Part shown: positions 1-8,421 of the stretch, in pieces
Position numbering within the stretch: the stretch's first letter is position 1
Layout: every line of letters begins with the position of its first letter
Notes under the pieces: model-generated
What the model was told of the DNA's origin: nothing
Seen by the model: only the letters and a program-made list of their open reading frames with translations
The model's database searches: none
Assembly: GCF_014836635.1 (NCBI RefSeq)
Contig: NZ_JACSQL010000002.1
Coordinates: 620,001-684,000, forward strand
From: Paenibacillus gallinarum
GTDB taxonomy: Bacteria; Bacillota; Bacilli; Paenibacillales; Paenibacillaceae
Length of the DNA stretch: 64,000 nt
Reading direction: 5' to 3'
Translations under genes and position numbers: made by a program

Positions 1-83
1 ACAGTACTCATGGGAAAGGTACAGAGTTTACGGTTCTACTTCCTATAAAACAACACAAATCGGATAAATCAAAGCTTACTTGA
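1..83 (+). CDS. C-terminal fragment of a sensor histidine kinase (5' end outside window)
   Basis: The first 83 bases read in one open frame to a TGA at 81-83 and encode the ending HGKGTEFTVLLPI followed by a short basic tail. Gly-Lys-Gly-Thr followed by an F-T-V-x-L-P strand is how the ATP-binding (HATPase_c) domain of many sensor histidine kinases ends. In Bacillus subtilis the ResE kinase lies near serA, so a ResE-like kinase is possible, but only about 26 residues are visible and identity cannot be settled. A terminator hairpin follows directly. Confidence 0.55.
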   Translation, partial: STHGKGTEFTVLLPIKQHKSDKSKLT

Positions 84-94
84 TCTTTTCTACG

Positions 95-127
95 AAAAAG
101 CACCTTACTGAGGGTGCTTTTTTTGTT
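95..127 (+). terminator. Intrinsic terminator after the histidine kinase
   Basis: The arms AGCACC and GGTGCT form a hairpin followed by a run of seven T. It closes the transcription unit entering from the left. Confidence 0.8.
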
Positions 128-215
128 GAACAGTACCGATTAATCTTGTTCAACGTGGAACAATTTTGGTGCGTTAGAGTGGGTAGGGAAAGATAGATCT
201 CTTAGTAAAACGAAA

Positions 216-249
216 CAAAAAAAGCTAGCCACAAAGGCCAGCTTTTTTA
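216..249. terminator. Bidirectional terminator at the 3' end of serA
   Basis: An AAAAAAGCT...AGCTTTTTT hairpin with an inner GCC/GGC pairing has A and T runs on both sides. It can stop serA transcription on the minus strand and any read-through from the left. Confidence 0.8.
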
Positions 250-259
250 CGTTTAATAA

Positions 260-1855
260 TTATTTTTGAAGTACAATTTCTTGTGCTGTATTCAGTTCAG
301 GCAATTCAATAAGTTTTTGGAGCACTTCTTTTGGTACTTCTTTATCTACAGTCAGAATCATAATAGCAGCACCGCCGATAATCTTACGTCCTACTTGCAT
401 GGAGGCAATATTGACATCATTTTCACCAAGAAGTGTACCTACCCGGCCGATAATCCCTGGTTTATCGTTATGAGAGATGAAAATTTGGTGATCTTCAGGA
501 GCAAAGTCTACTGGGAAATGATCGAGTCTTACAATACGTTCACCATATCCAGCGAGAAGTGTTCCTGCAATACGTCTTTCTTGCTCATGTTGGTTTTTAA
601 GCGTCACGGTAATCAAGTTGGTGAAACCTTTTGTACGTGGAGCTTGAGATACGACCACGTTGATTTCACGGATTTTTGCTAAATGCAGGGAGTTTACGAT
701 ATTAGCTTCACTGCCAAGATGTCTTTCAAGTATGCCTTTCAGAACATAACGAGTCAGCTGCTGGGTATCAACTTCCGACAAGTCGCCAGAGTAGTCAATA
801 TGAATTTCCTGGATTGCTTCATTTGCCATCTGTGCTGCGAAGCTTCCTAGGGTTTCGCCAAGTTTGAAATAAGGTTGAATAATATTCATAACACTTGGAG
901 CCACGGGAGGCATATTAACCGCATTTTTAAAAGGTTCGTTCCGTAAGATATGAAGCACTTGCTCAGACACGTCAATCGCTACGTTCTCTTGTGCTTCCAC
1001 TGTGGATGCACCAAGGTGAGGGGTAACGATAATATTCGCATGACTTAAGAATGGATGATCCGCTGCAGGAGGTTCACTTTCAAATACGTCAAAGGCAGCA
1101 CCTGCTACGATCCCTTCATCAATAGCCTCAATTAGGGCCATCTCATCAATAATTCCGCCACGTGCACAGTTGATGATTCTCATGCCTTTTTTCATGACTT
1201 CGAATTGTGGCCGAGCAATCATGTGTTTTGTTTCTGGAGTCAGTGGTGTGTGAACCGTCATGAAATCCGCATTACGAATAATGTCGTCAACGGAAGCAAG
1301 AGTGACACCCATTTTTTCGGCACGTTCTTTAGTTAAGAATGGATCGTAGCCGAGAATGTTCATACCAAACGCTTTGGCTCTTTTTGCTACTTCACTGCCG
1401 ATTCTACCCATACCAAGGACACCAAGTGTCTTGTTGCGAAGTTCTACGCCCAGGAACGTCTTGCGGTCCCATGTACCGTTTATCGTCTTAGCATAAGCCT
1501 GAGGAATATGTCTCGCTAGAGCCATCATCATCGCAAATGTATGTTCACAAGTTGTAATTGTATTACCGTCTGGTGCGTTAATAACGATAATACCTCTTTC
1601 AGTAGCTGCTTCGAGATTGATATTGTCAACACCAACTCCGGCACGACCAACAACTTTGAGGCGTGTGCCAGCTTTCATAATGGCAGGCGTTACACGGGTT
1701 TGACTACGTACAAGAAGTGCATCATAATCTCCAATAATTTGAATAAGTTCATCTTCCGAAAGACCCGTCTTCTTGTCGACTACAACATCCTCAGCATCCA
1801 TAAGTTGCTGAATTCCCAAATCGCTGATTGGATCAGATACCAAAACTTTTAACAT
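260..1855 (-). CDS. serA: D-3-phosphoglycerate dehydrogenase
   Basis: This 531-residue protein catalyses the first committed step of serine synthesis, oxidising 3-phosphoglycerate to 3-phosphohydroxypyruvate with NAD. Visible features are the N-terminal substrate-binding region (VVGRAGVGVDNIN, near residue 75), the NAD Rossmann loop LGMGRIGSEV near 145-155, the catalytic-His segment TPHLGAST near 280, an intervening domain from about 320, and a C-terminal ACT domain (HNDKPGIIGRVGTLLG, about 460-531), the usual site of serine feedback. The length fits the long, ACT-containing form. The ATG is preceded by AAGGAGG. A T-box leader upstream on the same strand indicates induction when charged tRNA-Ser is low. 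Confidence 0.97.
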   Translation of the reverse strand: MLKVLVSDPISDLGIQQLMDAEDVVVDKKTGLSEDELIQIIGDYDALLVRSQTRVTPAIMKAGTRLKVVGRAGVGVDNINLEAATERGIIVINAPDGNTITTCEHTFAMMMALARHIPQAYAKTINGTWDRKTFLGVELRNKTLGVLGMGRIGSEVAKRAKAFGMNILGYDPFLTKERAEKMGVTLASVDDIIRNADFMTVHTPLTPETKHMIARPQFEVMKKGMRIINCARGGIIDEMALIEAIDEGIVAGAAFDVFESEPPAADHPFLSHANIIVTPHLGASTVEAQENVAIDVSEQVLHILRNEPFKNAVNMPPVAPSVMNIIQPYFKLGETLGSFAAQMANEAIQEIHIDYSGDLSEVDTQQLTRYVLKGILERHLGSEANIVNSLHLAKIREINVVVSQAPRTKGFTNLITVTLKNQHEQERRIAGTLLAGYGERIVRLDHFPVDFAPEDHQIFISHNDKPGIIGRVGTLLGENDVNIASMQVGRKIIGGAAIMILTVDKEVPKEVLQKLIELPELNTAQEIVLQK

Positions 1856-2023
1856 TGATCATCGTCCTCCTTGATTTTGAACAACATGTATAGAATAAGA
1901 AGCGGCATTCACGTATAAAGCTAAGCCATTTCCTTAAACTCGGTAAAAAATTAATGCGTTGAAGTGGCATAGTGCGGCCTTGTAACAAAATAAACCGTTC
2001 CTAAAACCTGAAGGGATGAACGC

Positions 2024-2312
2024 AAAAAAACTCTCAATCCGCATACTACTACCGTAGTAAGGGACGAGAGTTGTCGTGGTGCCACCCTAATTCGCTATCG
2101 CTCTTGGAAGAGCAACGGCCTTAATGGTCTACAATAGACCAGATTCATAACGTGAATCACGCGACTATATCTACTTTAGATTCGATATAGTAACTCGGGA
2201 GCGCTAAAGAATACTGTATGATTACTGATTCTCACCAACCATCAGTTCTCTGAACAATCGGTACAGTTCTTTTCTCCGTCATCGCTGTTTAGATATTGTT
2301 GAATAACAATTT
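2024..2312 (-). ncRNA. T-box leader (serine-type) upstream of serA
   Basis: On the minus strand the region contains the conserved T-box sequence AGGGTGGCACCACG (2088-2075), which pairs with the tRNA acceptor end, followed by a terminator hairpin (CTCTCGTCCC... to ...GATTGAGAG plus seven T, 2072-2024). The 5' part shows Stem-I-like sequence (GACGGAGAAAAG and GATGGTTGGTGAG). In the likely specifier region two serine codons are visible, AGC at 2205-2203 and TCC at 2200-2198; which one is used is not settled by inspection. Uncharged tRNA-Ser should stabilise the antiterminator and turn serA on. The T-box assignment is direct from sequence, and the serine specificity follows from the codons and the target gene. 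Confidence 0.92.
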
Positions 2313-2318
2313 TTTCAT

Positions 2319-2348
2319 AATGTATCATGTGTAACATCACCATGTCAA
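2319..2348 (-). promoter_or_regulatory. Sigma-A promoter of the serA T-box transcript
   Basis: On the minus strand, a perfect -35 TTGACA (2348-2343) and an extended -10 TGATACATT (hexamer TACATT, 2324-2319) are separated by 18 nt. The predicted start near 2312 places the T-box structure at the 5' end of the RNA. Confidence 0.75.
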
Positions 2349-2521
2349 TAGTTGTATCTACTAAAAAGAGGAAGAAAACCCAAATCCACCTCCTAAATTT
2401 TCCCTACATATATCGAAGGTTCTTGAATCTCTTAAGTATTTTGGATATCATTTAAATATTCCCTTTATTTACAACAAAGATAGAGACATCATTTACAGAA
2501 TAGGAGTAAGAATAGGCGAGA

Positions 2522-3115
2522 ATGAAAAAACAACAGTGGAAGAAATTAAAATTTCAAAAAATTGAGCCTCATCAGCTGACGGATCGCCTTCTTCTTATCA
2601 ACCTTTATTTAACACAAGCATTAACATTAATTATAGGTATTGTCTGGATTCTTTTTCAAAAGAGAAATCCGCTGGAGCTACTGAGTTTACCCCAAGGCTG
2701 GCAATTTGTAATGTATGGCCTTGGACTAGCTGCACTCATGCTCGTAGTTGATTTCTTGTTATCCGCGGTTATGCCTGAAGATAGTATGGACGATGGCGGT
2801 ATTAACCGTATGTTATTTCGCAAAAGACCTATATGGCATATCATAATCATTGCTGCCGTTGTGTCCGTTTGCGAAGAGCTTCTATTTAGAGGTGCCATTC
2901 AGCATTCCATTGGTCCTTATTGGACAAGTATCATTTTTGCTTTAATTCATTTTAGATATTTGAATCATTGGCTTCCTACAGGCTGGGTTTTTGTATCCAG
3001 TTACGGCTTAGGATATATTTATGAGCAATCCGGAACGTTATGGGCTCCCATACTGTGTCATTTTCTAATTGATTTAATATCCGGACTCGCCATTCGTTTT
3101 CGGAGGGAAACATGA
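2522..3115 (+). CDS. CPBP (CAAX/Abi-type) intramembrane metalloprotease
   Basis: This 197-residue membrane protein has about five to six hydrophobic segments. The EE-x3-R motif is present as CEELLFRG (near residue 120), followed by the FALIHF segment and a C-terminal CHFLIDL helix carrying the last conserved His. These are the signature residues of the CPBP glutamic/metallo-protease family. The position after serA matches ypbD of B. subtilis. Substrate is unknown; family members act in peptide processing, immunity or prenylated-protein cleavage. The start ATG follows a purine-rich GGAGTAAGAATAGGCGAG. The stop overlaps the next start (ATGA), so the two genes are translationally coupled. Confidence 0.85.
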   Translation: MKKQQWKKLKFQKIEPHQLTDRLLLINLYLTQALTLIIGIVWILFQKRNPLELLSLPQGWQFVMYGLGLAALMLVVDFLLSAVMPEDSMDDGGINRMLFRKRPIWHIIIIAAVVSVCEELLFRGAIQHSIGPYWTSIIFALIHFRYLNHWLPTGWVFVSSYGLGYIYEQSGTLWAPILCHFLIDLISGLAIRFRRET

Positions 3116-3534
3116 ACCAACAACTAAGTAGATCACAAAAGTATGGTCATCATGGTCGTCGTAAAGAGGGAAAAGAAATAAAACCTTCTAAGTCATTTGA
3201 TAAGATCGCCGAGGATAGTAAACCAAAAAATAAAACAGTTGCGAATAAGCCAGTATACAAAAAGCCAGTGAGAAAAACTCAGCCCGTTCCTGAGTTATCG
3301 AGAATGCAGCGCAAACTCCAGGCTGAACAAAAACAAAAGCAAAATAAGGAAGCAAGCGGTCGCATTCAAGAAGCAGAAACACTTCCCACAAGGGCAGAAC
3401 TGTTTCCATCTCGAAGAGTAAGACTCAGCAAGTGGTTCATCAACTCACTTATTTGCATTTTTATTTTTCTAACTGGATTTCTAGTATATTGGGGGATTAT
3501 AGGAGCTCCTCCACTGAATACATTGGTTCCTTAG
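3112..3534 (+). CDS. Uncharacterised basic protein with C-terminal membrane anchor
   Basis: This 140-residue protein is not recognised. The first 105 residues or so are very rich in Lys, Arg, Gln and Ser and look disordered, with a Gln/Lys-rich stretch. A single hydrophobic helix (FINSLICIFIFLTGFLVYWG, about 111-130) precedes a short tail. It overlaps the stop of the upstream CPBP protease gene by 4 nt, suggesting co-translation and possibly a shared membrane location. No function is proposed. Confidence 0.7.
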   Translation: MNQQLSRSQKYGHHGRRKEGKEIKPSKSFDKIAEDSKPKNKTVANKPVYKKPVRKTQPVPELSRMQRKLQAEQKQKQNKEASGRIQEAETLPTRAELFPSRRVRLSKWFINSLICIFIFLTGFLVYWGIIGAPPLNTLVP

Positions 3535-3654
3535 CAATCCTAGATCTATCACGAAATACGGTCCACCTGAAACTTTCTTGTATGACTCACGCATGACTTT
3601 TCTTATTTACGTGAATAATAAGGAATGCATCCTATCATACAAGGAGGTTTATCA

Positions 3655-4014
3655 ATGAGAACTTCTTCGTTTCTAATGGGCTTAACTGTTGGTGCTGTAG
3701 CTTGTTCTGTCCTTTCTCAAAAAGGAAGTATGCCTACGGCAAAACAAGCGAAAAAATATCTGCATGATGCCAAAGAAAAGGTGATGGACATAACCTTTCC
3801 TGGAATGGATAGCATGCTGAGTAAAGCATTGACAGATGAGAACACAACGAATGCGGGATCAAATTCTAAATCTTCGGCAAATAAATTATCGACACCAGAA
3901 CAAAAAGCCGAAAATTTAGATTTGATTAAATCTTTTATTCGTTCGAATCCGGACGTGAAAAAAGAAGTAGAAAAAGTACTGGCGGAATCTCATACAGCGA
4001 TTCCTGGGTTGTAA
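3655..4014 (+). CDS. Small uncharacterised secreted or membrane-anchored protein
   Basis: This 119-residue protein starts at the ATG at 3655, 6 nt after a clear AAGGAGG; an in-frame ATG at 3625 has no such site. The N-terminus (MRTSSFLMGLTVGAVACSVL) is a short hydrophobic segment like that of small YtxH-type envelope proteins, and the rest is hydrophilic with a Ser/Asn-rich linker near 60-75. A strong terminator follows. Function is not recognised. Confidence 0.75.
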   Translation: MRTSSFLMGLTVGAVACSVLSQKGSMPTAKQAKKYLHDAKEKVMDITFPGMDSMLSKALTDENTTNAGSNSKSSANKLSTPEQKAENLDLIKSFIRSNPDVKKEVEKVLAESHTAIPGL

Positions 4015-4032
4015 TGAAATAAGGATTTGAAG

Positions 4033-4080
4033 AAAGAATCATTTGCAGATCCTTAATGGACTGTAAATGATTCTTTTTTA
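4033..4080 (+). terminator. Intrinsic terminator before mecA
   Basis: Ten-base arms AGAATCATTT and AAATGATTCT are followed by T-rich sequence, giving a strong hairpin terminator for the preceding small gene. Confidence 0.85.
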
Positions 4081-4207
4081 TCGTTTTTATTACGTGCATT
4101 TGTGGGTATAAAATGATAACATACTTACATAATCCATTTTGAGCACATACTCACAGAATACAACATAATCTGTTTATAACACATGCTTAATAAAGGGGAG
4201 ATCCTGT

Positions 4208-4825
4208 ATGAAAATAGAACGCTTAAGCAATGACAAGATACGGATTTTCCTGACTTTTGATGATTTAAGCGAGCGTGGTATCCAGAAAGAAGATATGTGG
4301 CAGGAAGAACCTAAAGTTCATGAACTGTTTACGGAAATGATGGACCAGGCCTACAGCGAACTTGGATTTGATGCTACTGGCCCATTGGCCGTTGAGGTCT
4401 TCGCGTTACCAGCTCAAGGAATGGTCGTTATTGTCACAAGAGGCAAATATGATCGTGAACGATATGGTGCATTACACGAAGATGATATAGCAGACGAAAT
4501 ATACGAAATGGAAGTAACACTCGAGCAGAGTGATTCTGTGATGTATGTATTTAAGGATTTTGAAGTGTTGATTGAGGCAGCCCACATGCTGAAAGCTAAA
4601 GTAACGGAAGCTGGACGTTTGTATCATTATAAGGACAAATGGTTCTTGCATCTTGAACCGGACGAAGTCGACACTGAACAGCACGGAGCGCTCATTGCCC
4701 TTCTTGCTGAATTTGGCGAGGGAAGTTCTGTTACCAGTGCCGTACTCGGAGAATATGGCAAGCTCGTTATGGCAGAAAATGCAATCGGAACGATTTGTGA
4801 CCACTTCAAACGTCATGATTCTTAA
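4208..4825 (+). CDS. mecA: Adaptor protein MecA (ClpC/ClpP adaptor)
   Basis: This 205-residue protein has the MecA/YpbH layout: an N-terminal substrate-recognition segment beginning MKIERLSNDKIRIFLTFDDL, an acidic linker, and a C-terminal alpha/beta domain that in the family binds ClpC. MecA delivers substrates such as ComK and other regulators to ClpCP and so restrains competence and related programmes. The context (ypbD-like gene upstream, prsW downstream) matches the ypb region of Bacillus, where the paralogue is mecB/ypbH. The ATG follows AAAGGGGAG. Confidence 0.9.
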   Translation: MKIERLSNDKIRIFLTFDDLSERGIQKEDMWQEEPKVHELFTEMMDQAYSELGFDATGPLAVEVFALPAQGMVVIVTRGKYDRERYGALHEDDIADEIYEMEVTLEQSDSVMYVFKDFEVLIEAAHMLKAKVTEAGRLYHYKDKWFLHLEPDEVDTEQHGALIALLAEFGEGSSVTSAVLGEYGKLVMAENAIGTICDHFKRHDS

Positions 4826-4872
4826 ATTTTAATGAGTAAGTATGTGAAACCATTAAGTTGGAGGGATGTTCG

Positions 4873-5577
4873 GTGCTTTTGTTCTCGGTCTTGACGGCAG
4901 CAATTGCGCCGGGGCTTTCCCTGCTTACGTATTTTTATCTCAAAGACCGTTACGATGCCGAACCTCTCCATATGGTTATTCGAATGTTTTTTTTCGGACT
5001 ACTTATTGTATTTCCAGTTATGTTCCTGCAACGAGGGTTGATGCTCTTTCTCGGAGATCTGGGAAATCAACCATTTTTGCATGCATCCGTAGTTTCTGCT
5101 GGGATTGAGGAAATACTCAAATGGCTTGTTTTATTTTTCGTTATTTATCATCACACTGAATTTGATGAGCCCTATGACGGAATATTATATGCGGTAGCCA
5201 TCTCGCTTGGTTTTGCTACAGTGGAGAATTTATTATATGCATGGGCAGGAAATGCTTCAATGAGTTTCATGCTTTATAGAGCGTTACTCCCTGTTTCGGG
5301 TCATGCGATGTTTGGTGTTATTATGGGATATTATATGGGCAGGGCTAAATTTAGCGACAAAAAGAACTTGCAGCGCAAGTTTCTTGTCATGTCGATTCTT
5401 CTTCCGATTTTCTGGCACGGACTTTACGATCTGATTCTCGGTGTGGAACAGGCTTGGTATTGGTTTATCGTACCTGTTATGCTCATACTTTGGTATGGAG
5501 GTATGGGGAAAGTTTACCGTGCTAACAATCGTTCTCCATTTCGTTTCGTGAAACGTGAGGAAGAGGTTAACCTGTAA
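4873..5577 (+). CDS. prsW: PrsW-family intramembrane glutamic protease
   Basis: About eight hydrophobic segments are present in 234 residues. The family motifs are visible: GIEEILKW (EExxK), FATVEN and GHAMFG, which hold the membrane-embedded catalytic Glu and His residues. In B. subtilis PrsW makes the first cut of anti-sigma-W RsiW under envelope stress. I chose the GTG at 4873 because GGAGG lies 8-9 nt upstream; a TTG at 4858 precedes the site. It sits in the prsW-(sleB)-ypeB neighbourhood, and a multi-part terminator follows. Whether the ECF pair at 41.1-42.3 kb is its target is unknown. Confidence 0.9.
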   Translation: MLLFSVLTAAIAPGLSLLTYFYLKDRYDAEPLHMVIRMFFFGLLIVFPVMFLQRGLMLFLGDLGNQPFLHASVVSAGIEEILKWLVLFFVIYHHTEFDEPYDGILYAVAISLGFATVENLLYAWAGNASMSFMLYRALLPVSGHAMFGVIMGYYMGRAKFSDKKNLQRKFLVMSILLPIFWHGLYDLILGVEQAWYWFIVPVMLILWYGGMGKVYRANNRSPFRFVKREEEVNL

Positions 5578-5588
5578 TTGATTTGGAT

Positions 5589-5646
5589 ACACTTGTTTCT
5601 AGTTGGCAGTATTTTCTGCCTATTAGAGATAAGTGTTTTTTTTGTG
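5589..5646 (+). terminator. Intrinsic terminator after prsW
   Basis: A three-part stem (ACACTT/AAGTGT, TCTA/TAGA, GGCAG/CTGCC) with small internal loops ends in a T run. It separates prsW from the small zinc-ribbon gene. Confidence 0.8.
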
Positions 5647-5685
5647 TTTATGACCAAAATCAACCAGGGAGTGAGGGTTTGAATC

Positions 5686-5835
5686 ATGAGAGTAAAAGTG
5701 AAGATTCGCTGCAAACAATGCGGCGAAAGGTTTGTCTTGCGCGGTAAAAAAGAACGGGGAAGAATTGAAACAGGATTCAAGCAGTGTCTCTGTGATAATA
5801 GGGACATGTTTGATATTGAGGAAGAAAGCTTCTAA
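5686..5835 (+). CDS. Small zinc-ribbon-like protein (49 aa)
   Basis: A short frame encodes 49 residues beginning MRVKVKIRCKQCGERF. It has a CxxC pair (C9, C12) and a CxC pair (C34, C36) separated by a basic loop, consistent with a minimal zinc ribbon. A GGGAGTGAGGG site precedes the ATG. It lies exactly where sleB stands in Bacillus (between prsW and ypeB). No family name is recognised. The paired cysteines and good ribosome binding site support it as real. Confidence 0.65.
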   Translation: MRVKVKIRCKQCGERFVLRGKKERGRIETGFKQCLCDNRDMFDIEEESF

Positions 5836-5915
5836 TTTTGCGATCATTCATGTATAACCTTCCTTTCTTCTTGTCACAATAAGGTCATCGTACCTGAAGA
5901 AAGGAGCAACACAAG

Positions 5916-7271
5916 ATGTATAGAAGGTTAAGCTCGGTGTTATTCCCAATTGTATCAATACTGCTCATTGGTTCTTTGATCTGGGGGTATCAACAATATC
6001 AACAACGTAATGCAGTTGCTTTAAAGTCAGAAAATCAATATCAACGATCATTTCATGATCTCTCGTACCACATGGACCGGATCCATTCAGAGCTAGGGAA
6101 TACGCTTGCGGTTAGCAGTGCATCAGATGGAATGCATAAAAAAGGGCTTATGAATGTATGGATGCTCGCGAGTCAAGCACAGAGTGAACTTAATGATCTT
6201 CCACTCACATCGCTTCCCGTTAACAAAACAGAAGAGCTTTTGTCTCGCATCTCTAAATTTGCGTATCAAACATCGCTAAGAGATCTTCATGAGAAACCGT
6301 TAACAGCTCAAGAAAAAGAGAATCTTAGAACGTTGTACAAGAATTCAGCTGAAATCAATAAAGATTTGGATCAAGTACAGTTATCTGTACTCTCTGACAA
6401 CCTGAAGTGGGGTGACGCAGAGGCAGCTTTAACCGCTCAAGGAAATAAGCAGCAACGAAATGTAATTGTAGACGGTCTTCGAGCGGTAGATCAAAAAGTC
6501 GGTAACTACCCACCTATGGATTGGGGACCATCCGTTTCGAGTCTTTATGAGCAGCGCGCTGTCCGTAAACTAGGCGGAGTACCGGTTACTACGGAAGACA
6601 TTAAACGAAAAGCACAAAAGTTCACAGATATAGACAATCCCGAAATTCAGGTTATTCAGAACGGGAAAGGAACAGATTACAGGTCCTATACCGCAAACCT
6701 TACTGCACCAGACGGTCATTTGATTCGTATGGATTTTACGGTGGATGGCGGCCTGCTGATTTCATATAACGATGAAAGAGAAGTAGGTCCAAAACAAGTG
6801 AATCGAGATACAGCAATGTCTAAAGCCGATCGTTTCCTTGAGCACAAAGGATATCGTGATATGAAAGCTGTTGCTTACAATGAATATGATAATCTAGGTA
6901 ACTTCACTTATGTAAGAGAACATGATGATGTGCTCGTTTATCCTGAAAAAATCACGGTCCGTGTAGGTCTGGATAACGGAGAGGTAATTGGGATCCAAGC
7001 ATCTGAATTCCTTAACGAGCATAAGGATGACCGTGTATTCGCGGAGCCGAAAATTAAGCTGAAAGATGCGAGAGCACAGCTGAATCCTGATTTTAAAGTA
7101 TCCTTTACGCGGAAAGCGTTAATTAAAAATGAATTTAGTGAAGAAGTGCTATGCTATCAATTTGGCGGGAAAATTAACGATACCATGTACCGGATTTACA
7201 TTAATACAGAGACTGGTGTTGAAGAAGCAGTAGAAGAAATCCCTGCACCAACCGCAGGATCCAAAATGTAG
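5916..7271 (+). CDS. ypeB: Spore germination protein YpeB
   Basis: This 451-residue protein has an N-terminal membrane anchor (about residues 9-27), a long helical region, and C-terminal PepSY-like repeats (about 250-440). It matches YpeB, the partner that stabilises the cortex-lytic enzyme SleB in dormant spores. The ATG follows GAAAGGAG. In Bacillus sleB is immediately upstream and co-transcribed; here it is replaced by a 49-residue reading frame. A terminator follows, and the ypfA-like gene is next, as in Bacillus. Confidence 0.92.
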   Translation: MYRRLSSVLFPIVSILLIGSLIWGYQQYQQRNAVALKSENQYQRSFHDLSYHMDRIHSELGNTLAVSSASDGMHKKGLMNVWMLASQAQSELNDLPLTSLPVNKTEELLSRISKFAYQTSLRDLHEKPLTAQEKENLRTLYKNSAEINKDLDQVQLSVLSDNLKWGDAEAALTAQGNKQQRNVIVDGLRAVDQKVGNYPPMDWGPSVSSLYEQRAVRKLGGVPVTTEDIKRKAQKFTDIDNPEIQVIQNGKGTDYRSYTANLTAPDGHLIRMDFTVDGGLLISYNDEREVGPKQVNRDTAMSKADRFLEHKGYRDMKAVAYNEYDNLGNFTYVREHDDVLVYPEKITVRVGLDNGEVIGIQASEFLNEHKDDRVFAEPKIKLKDARAQLNPDFKVSFTRKALIKNEFSEEVLCYQFGGKINDTMYRIYINTETGVEEAVEEIPAPTAGSKM

Positions 7272-7273
7272 AT

Positions 7274-7311
7274 GGAAAGCTTCTCCTTTGGGGAAGCTTT
7301 TTCTTTTTGCA
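7274..7311 (+). terminator. Intrinsic terminator after ypeB
   Basis: The arms AAAGCTTC and GAAGCTTT, joined through CTCC/GGGG, are followed by a T-rich tract. Confidence 0.85.
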
Positions 7312-7400
7312 TTTTTCTGAATGTAATTTCACAAACGCATGGTATAATATTCCTGTTATATTTCATGGATGTGCGACTATAGACAGGGAGTGAATGAGGT

Positions 7401-8057
7401 TTGTATCCGAAAGTAAATGATGTGTTGTTCATACAGTTACCCTCAGAAGGTGAGAAAGAAGCGAATTACGAATTTCGTTCAAGAATTGCCGAAACAGATG
7501 AAGATGATATCTATATGGAAGTTCCGATTCGTGAAGGAAGCGGCCAGCTGAAGAAACTTCATATGGGCGATGAGTTGTCAATTTACTTTCTAACAGAAGG
7601 TGGAGTAAAGCATTACTTTAATACATACGTGACTGGTTTCAAAGAAGATGTAATAAGAATGGTGAAGTTTCGCAAGCCATCTGCAGAAGAAATTTTTCAA
7701 ATACAGCGGCGCAATTTTTTAAGAGTCCAATCCGAATTAGAACTGGCTGTTAAGTTTAAACACGATTTTACCCGGTTTCTAACCTTTACTGATGATGTGG
7801 GCGGAGGAGGTATCTCTTTTTTAGGAGACGCAAAAAATGAAGTGAAAGAAGGACAGACTCTTTCTTGTTGGCTGTTGCTTCCTTATAAGAATGGAGAACT
7901 GGAACATGTTCCTTTTGAAGGAGTCGTGGTTCGATGTATTACCCTGGAAAGTGGCCGACAGAAAGCCATGCTTGAATTTACACAAATCTCTGACATGGAG
8001 CGTCAAAAAATAATAAAGTACTGTTTTGAACGCCAACTTGATTTTAGAGGAAGATAA
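7401..8057 (+). CDS. PilZ-domain flagellar brake protein (YcgR/YpfA family)
   Basis: This 218-residue protein has an N-terminal YcgR-like beta domain (1-95) and a C-terminal PilZ domain. In B. subtilis the homologue YpfA (DgrA/MotI) binds cyclic di-GMP and slows the flagellar motor. The first PilZ motif is present as RRNFLR (near 103-108). The second, usually D/N-x-S-x-x-G, reads DVGGGG at 132-137, so the Ser is replaced by Gly. The TTG start is preceded by AGGGAGTGAATGAGG; the nearby ATG is out of frame. It heads the ypfA-ypfB-cmk order seen in Bacillus. Confidence 0.9.
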   Translation: MYPKVNDVLFIQLPSEGEKEANYEFRSRIAETDEDDIYMEVPIREGSGQLKKLHMGDELSIYFLTEGGVKHYFNTYVTGFKEDVIRMVKFRKPSAEEIFQIQRRNFLRVQSELELAVKFKHDFTRFLTFTDDVGGGGISFLGDAKNEVKEGQTLSCWLLLPYKNGELEHVPFEGVVVRCITLESGRQKAMLEFTQISDMERQKIIKYCFERQLDFRGR

Positions 8058-8144
8058 ATGAATTAATACGGAATTATTCATTAGTGAATGATTATTTATT
8101 TCTCAGGGCACAATGAACAAAATTGTTCTGCAGGAGAGATGAGA

Positions 8145-8378
8145 ATGAAGCAGTCAGGTGAGGAAGCCCGCAGATATGAAGCTTTATTTATGAAGTTCAG
8201 TATTCAGGTTGAACGCAGATTAAAGAAATTGCTGCTATGTCTTTTTCTGTTACTTCTCGTTTTTCAGATTTTGCTTCATAACAGATACACAGCACCTTAT
8301 ATGTCGGGAGTGTTTCGGCTTGAGGGCACACCCTTGCCTGCTTCTTTCCAACCTTCACATATGCTGGATAAAGAGTGA
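8145..8378 (+). CDS. Small membrane protein, YpfB-like
   Basis: This 77-residue protein has a basic N-terminus and one strongly hydrophobic helix (LLLCLFLLLLVFQILL, about residues 28-43). Its position between the PilZ gene and cmk is that of ypfB (DUF5359-type) in B. subtilis, so positional homology is likely though sequence similarity was not tested. Start: the ATG at 8145 has AGGAG at a spacing of 8; an in-frame ATG at 8139 would be only 2 nt away. Function unknown. Confidence 0.65.
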   Translation: MKQSGEEARRYEALFMKFSIQVERRLKKLLLCLFLLLLVFQILLHNRYTAPYMSGVFRLEGTPLPASFQPSHMLDKE

Positions 8379-8384
8379 CCCTTT

Positions 8385-8413
8385 TTGCATCAGTGCTGGT
8401 TGTGTGGTATAAT
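8385..8413 (+). promoter_or_regulatory. Sigma-A promoter upstream of cmk
   Basis: The -35 TTGCAT (8385-8390), a 17-nt spacer ending in TGG, and -10 TATAAT (8408-8413) make an extended -10 promoter. The predicted start near 8420 lies directly before a terminator-like hairpin. Confidence 0.75.
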
Positions 8414-8421
8414 TTTCTCGT

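Noticed and set aside
266..682. Plus-strand frame opposite the 3' part of serA
   Set aside because: Shadow frame, Cys/Phe-rich, with no homology or ribosome site; serA on the minus strand is certain.
3612..3650. TGAATA...CATACA as a forespore (sigma-F/G) promoter before the gene at 3655
   Set aside because: The -10 would touch the ribosome binding site, leaving no room for a transcript start upstream of it.
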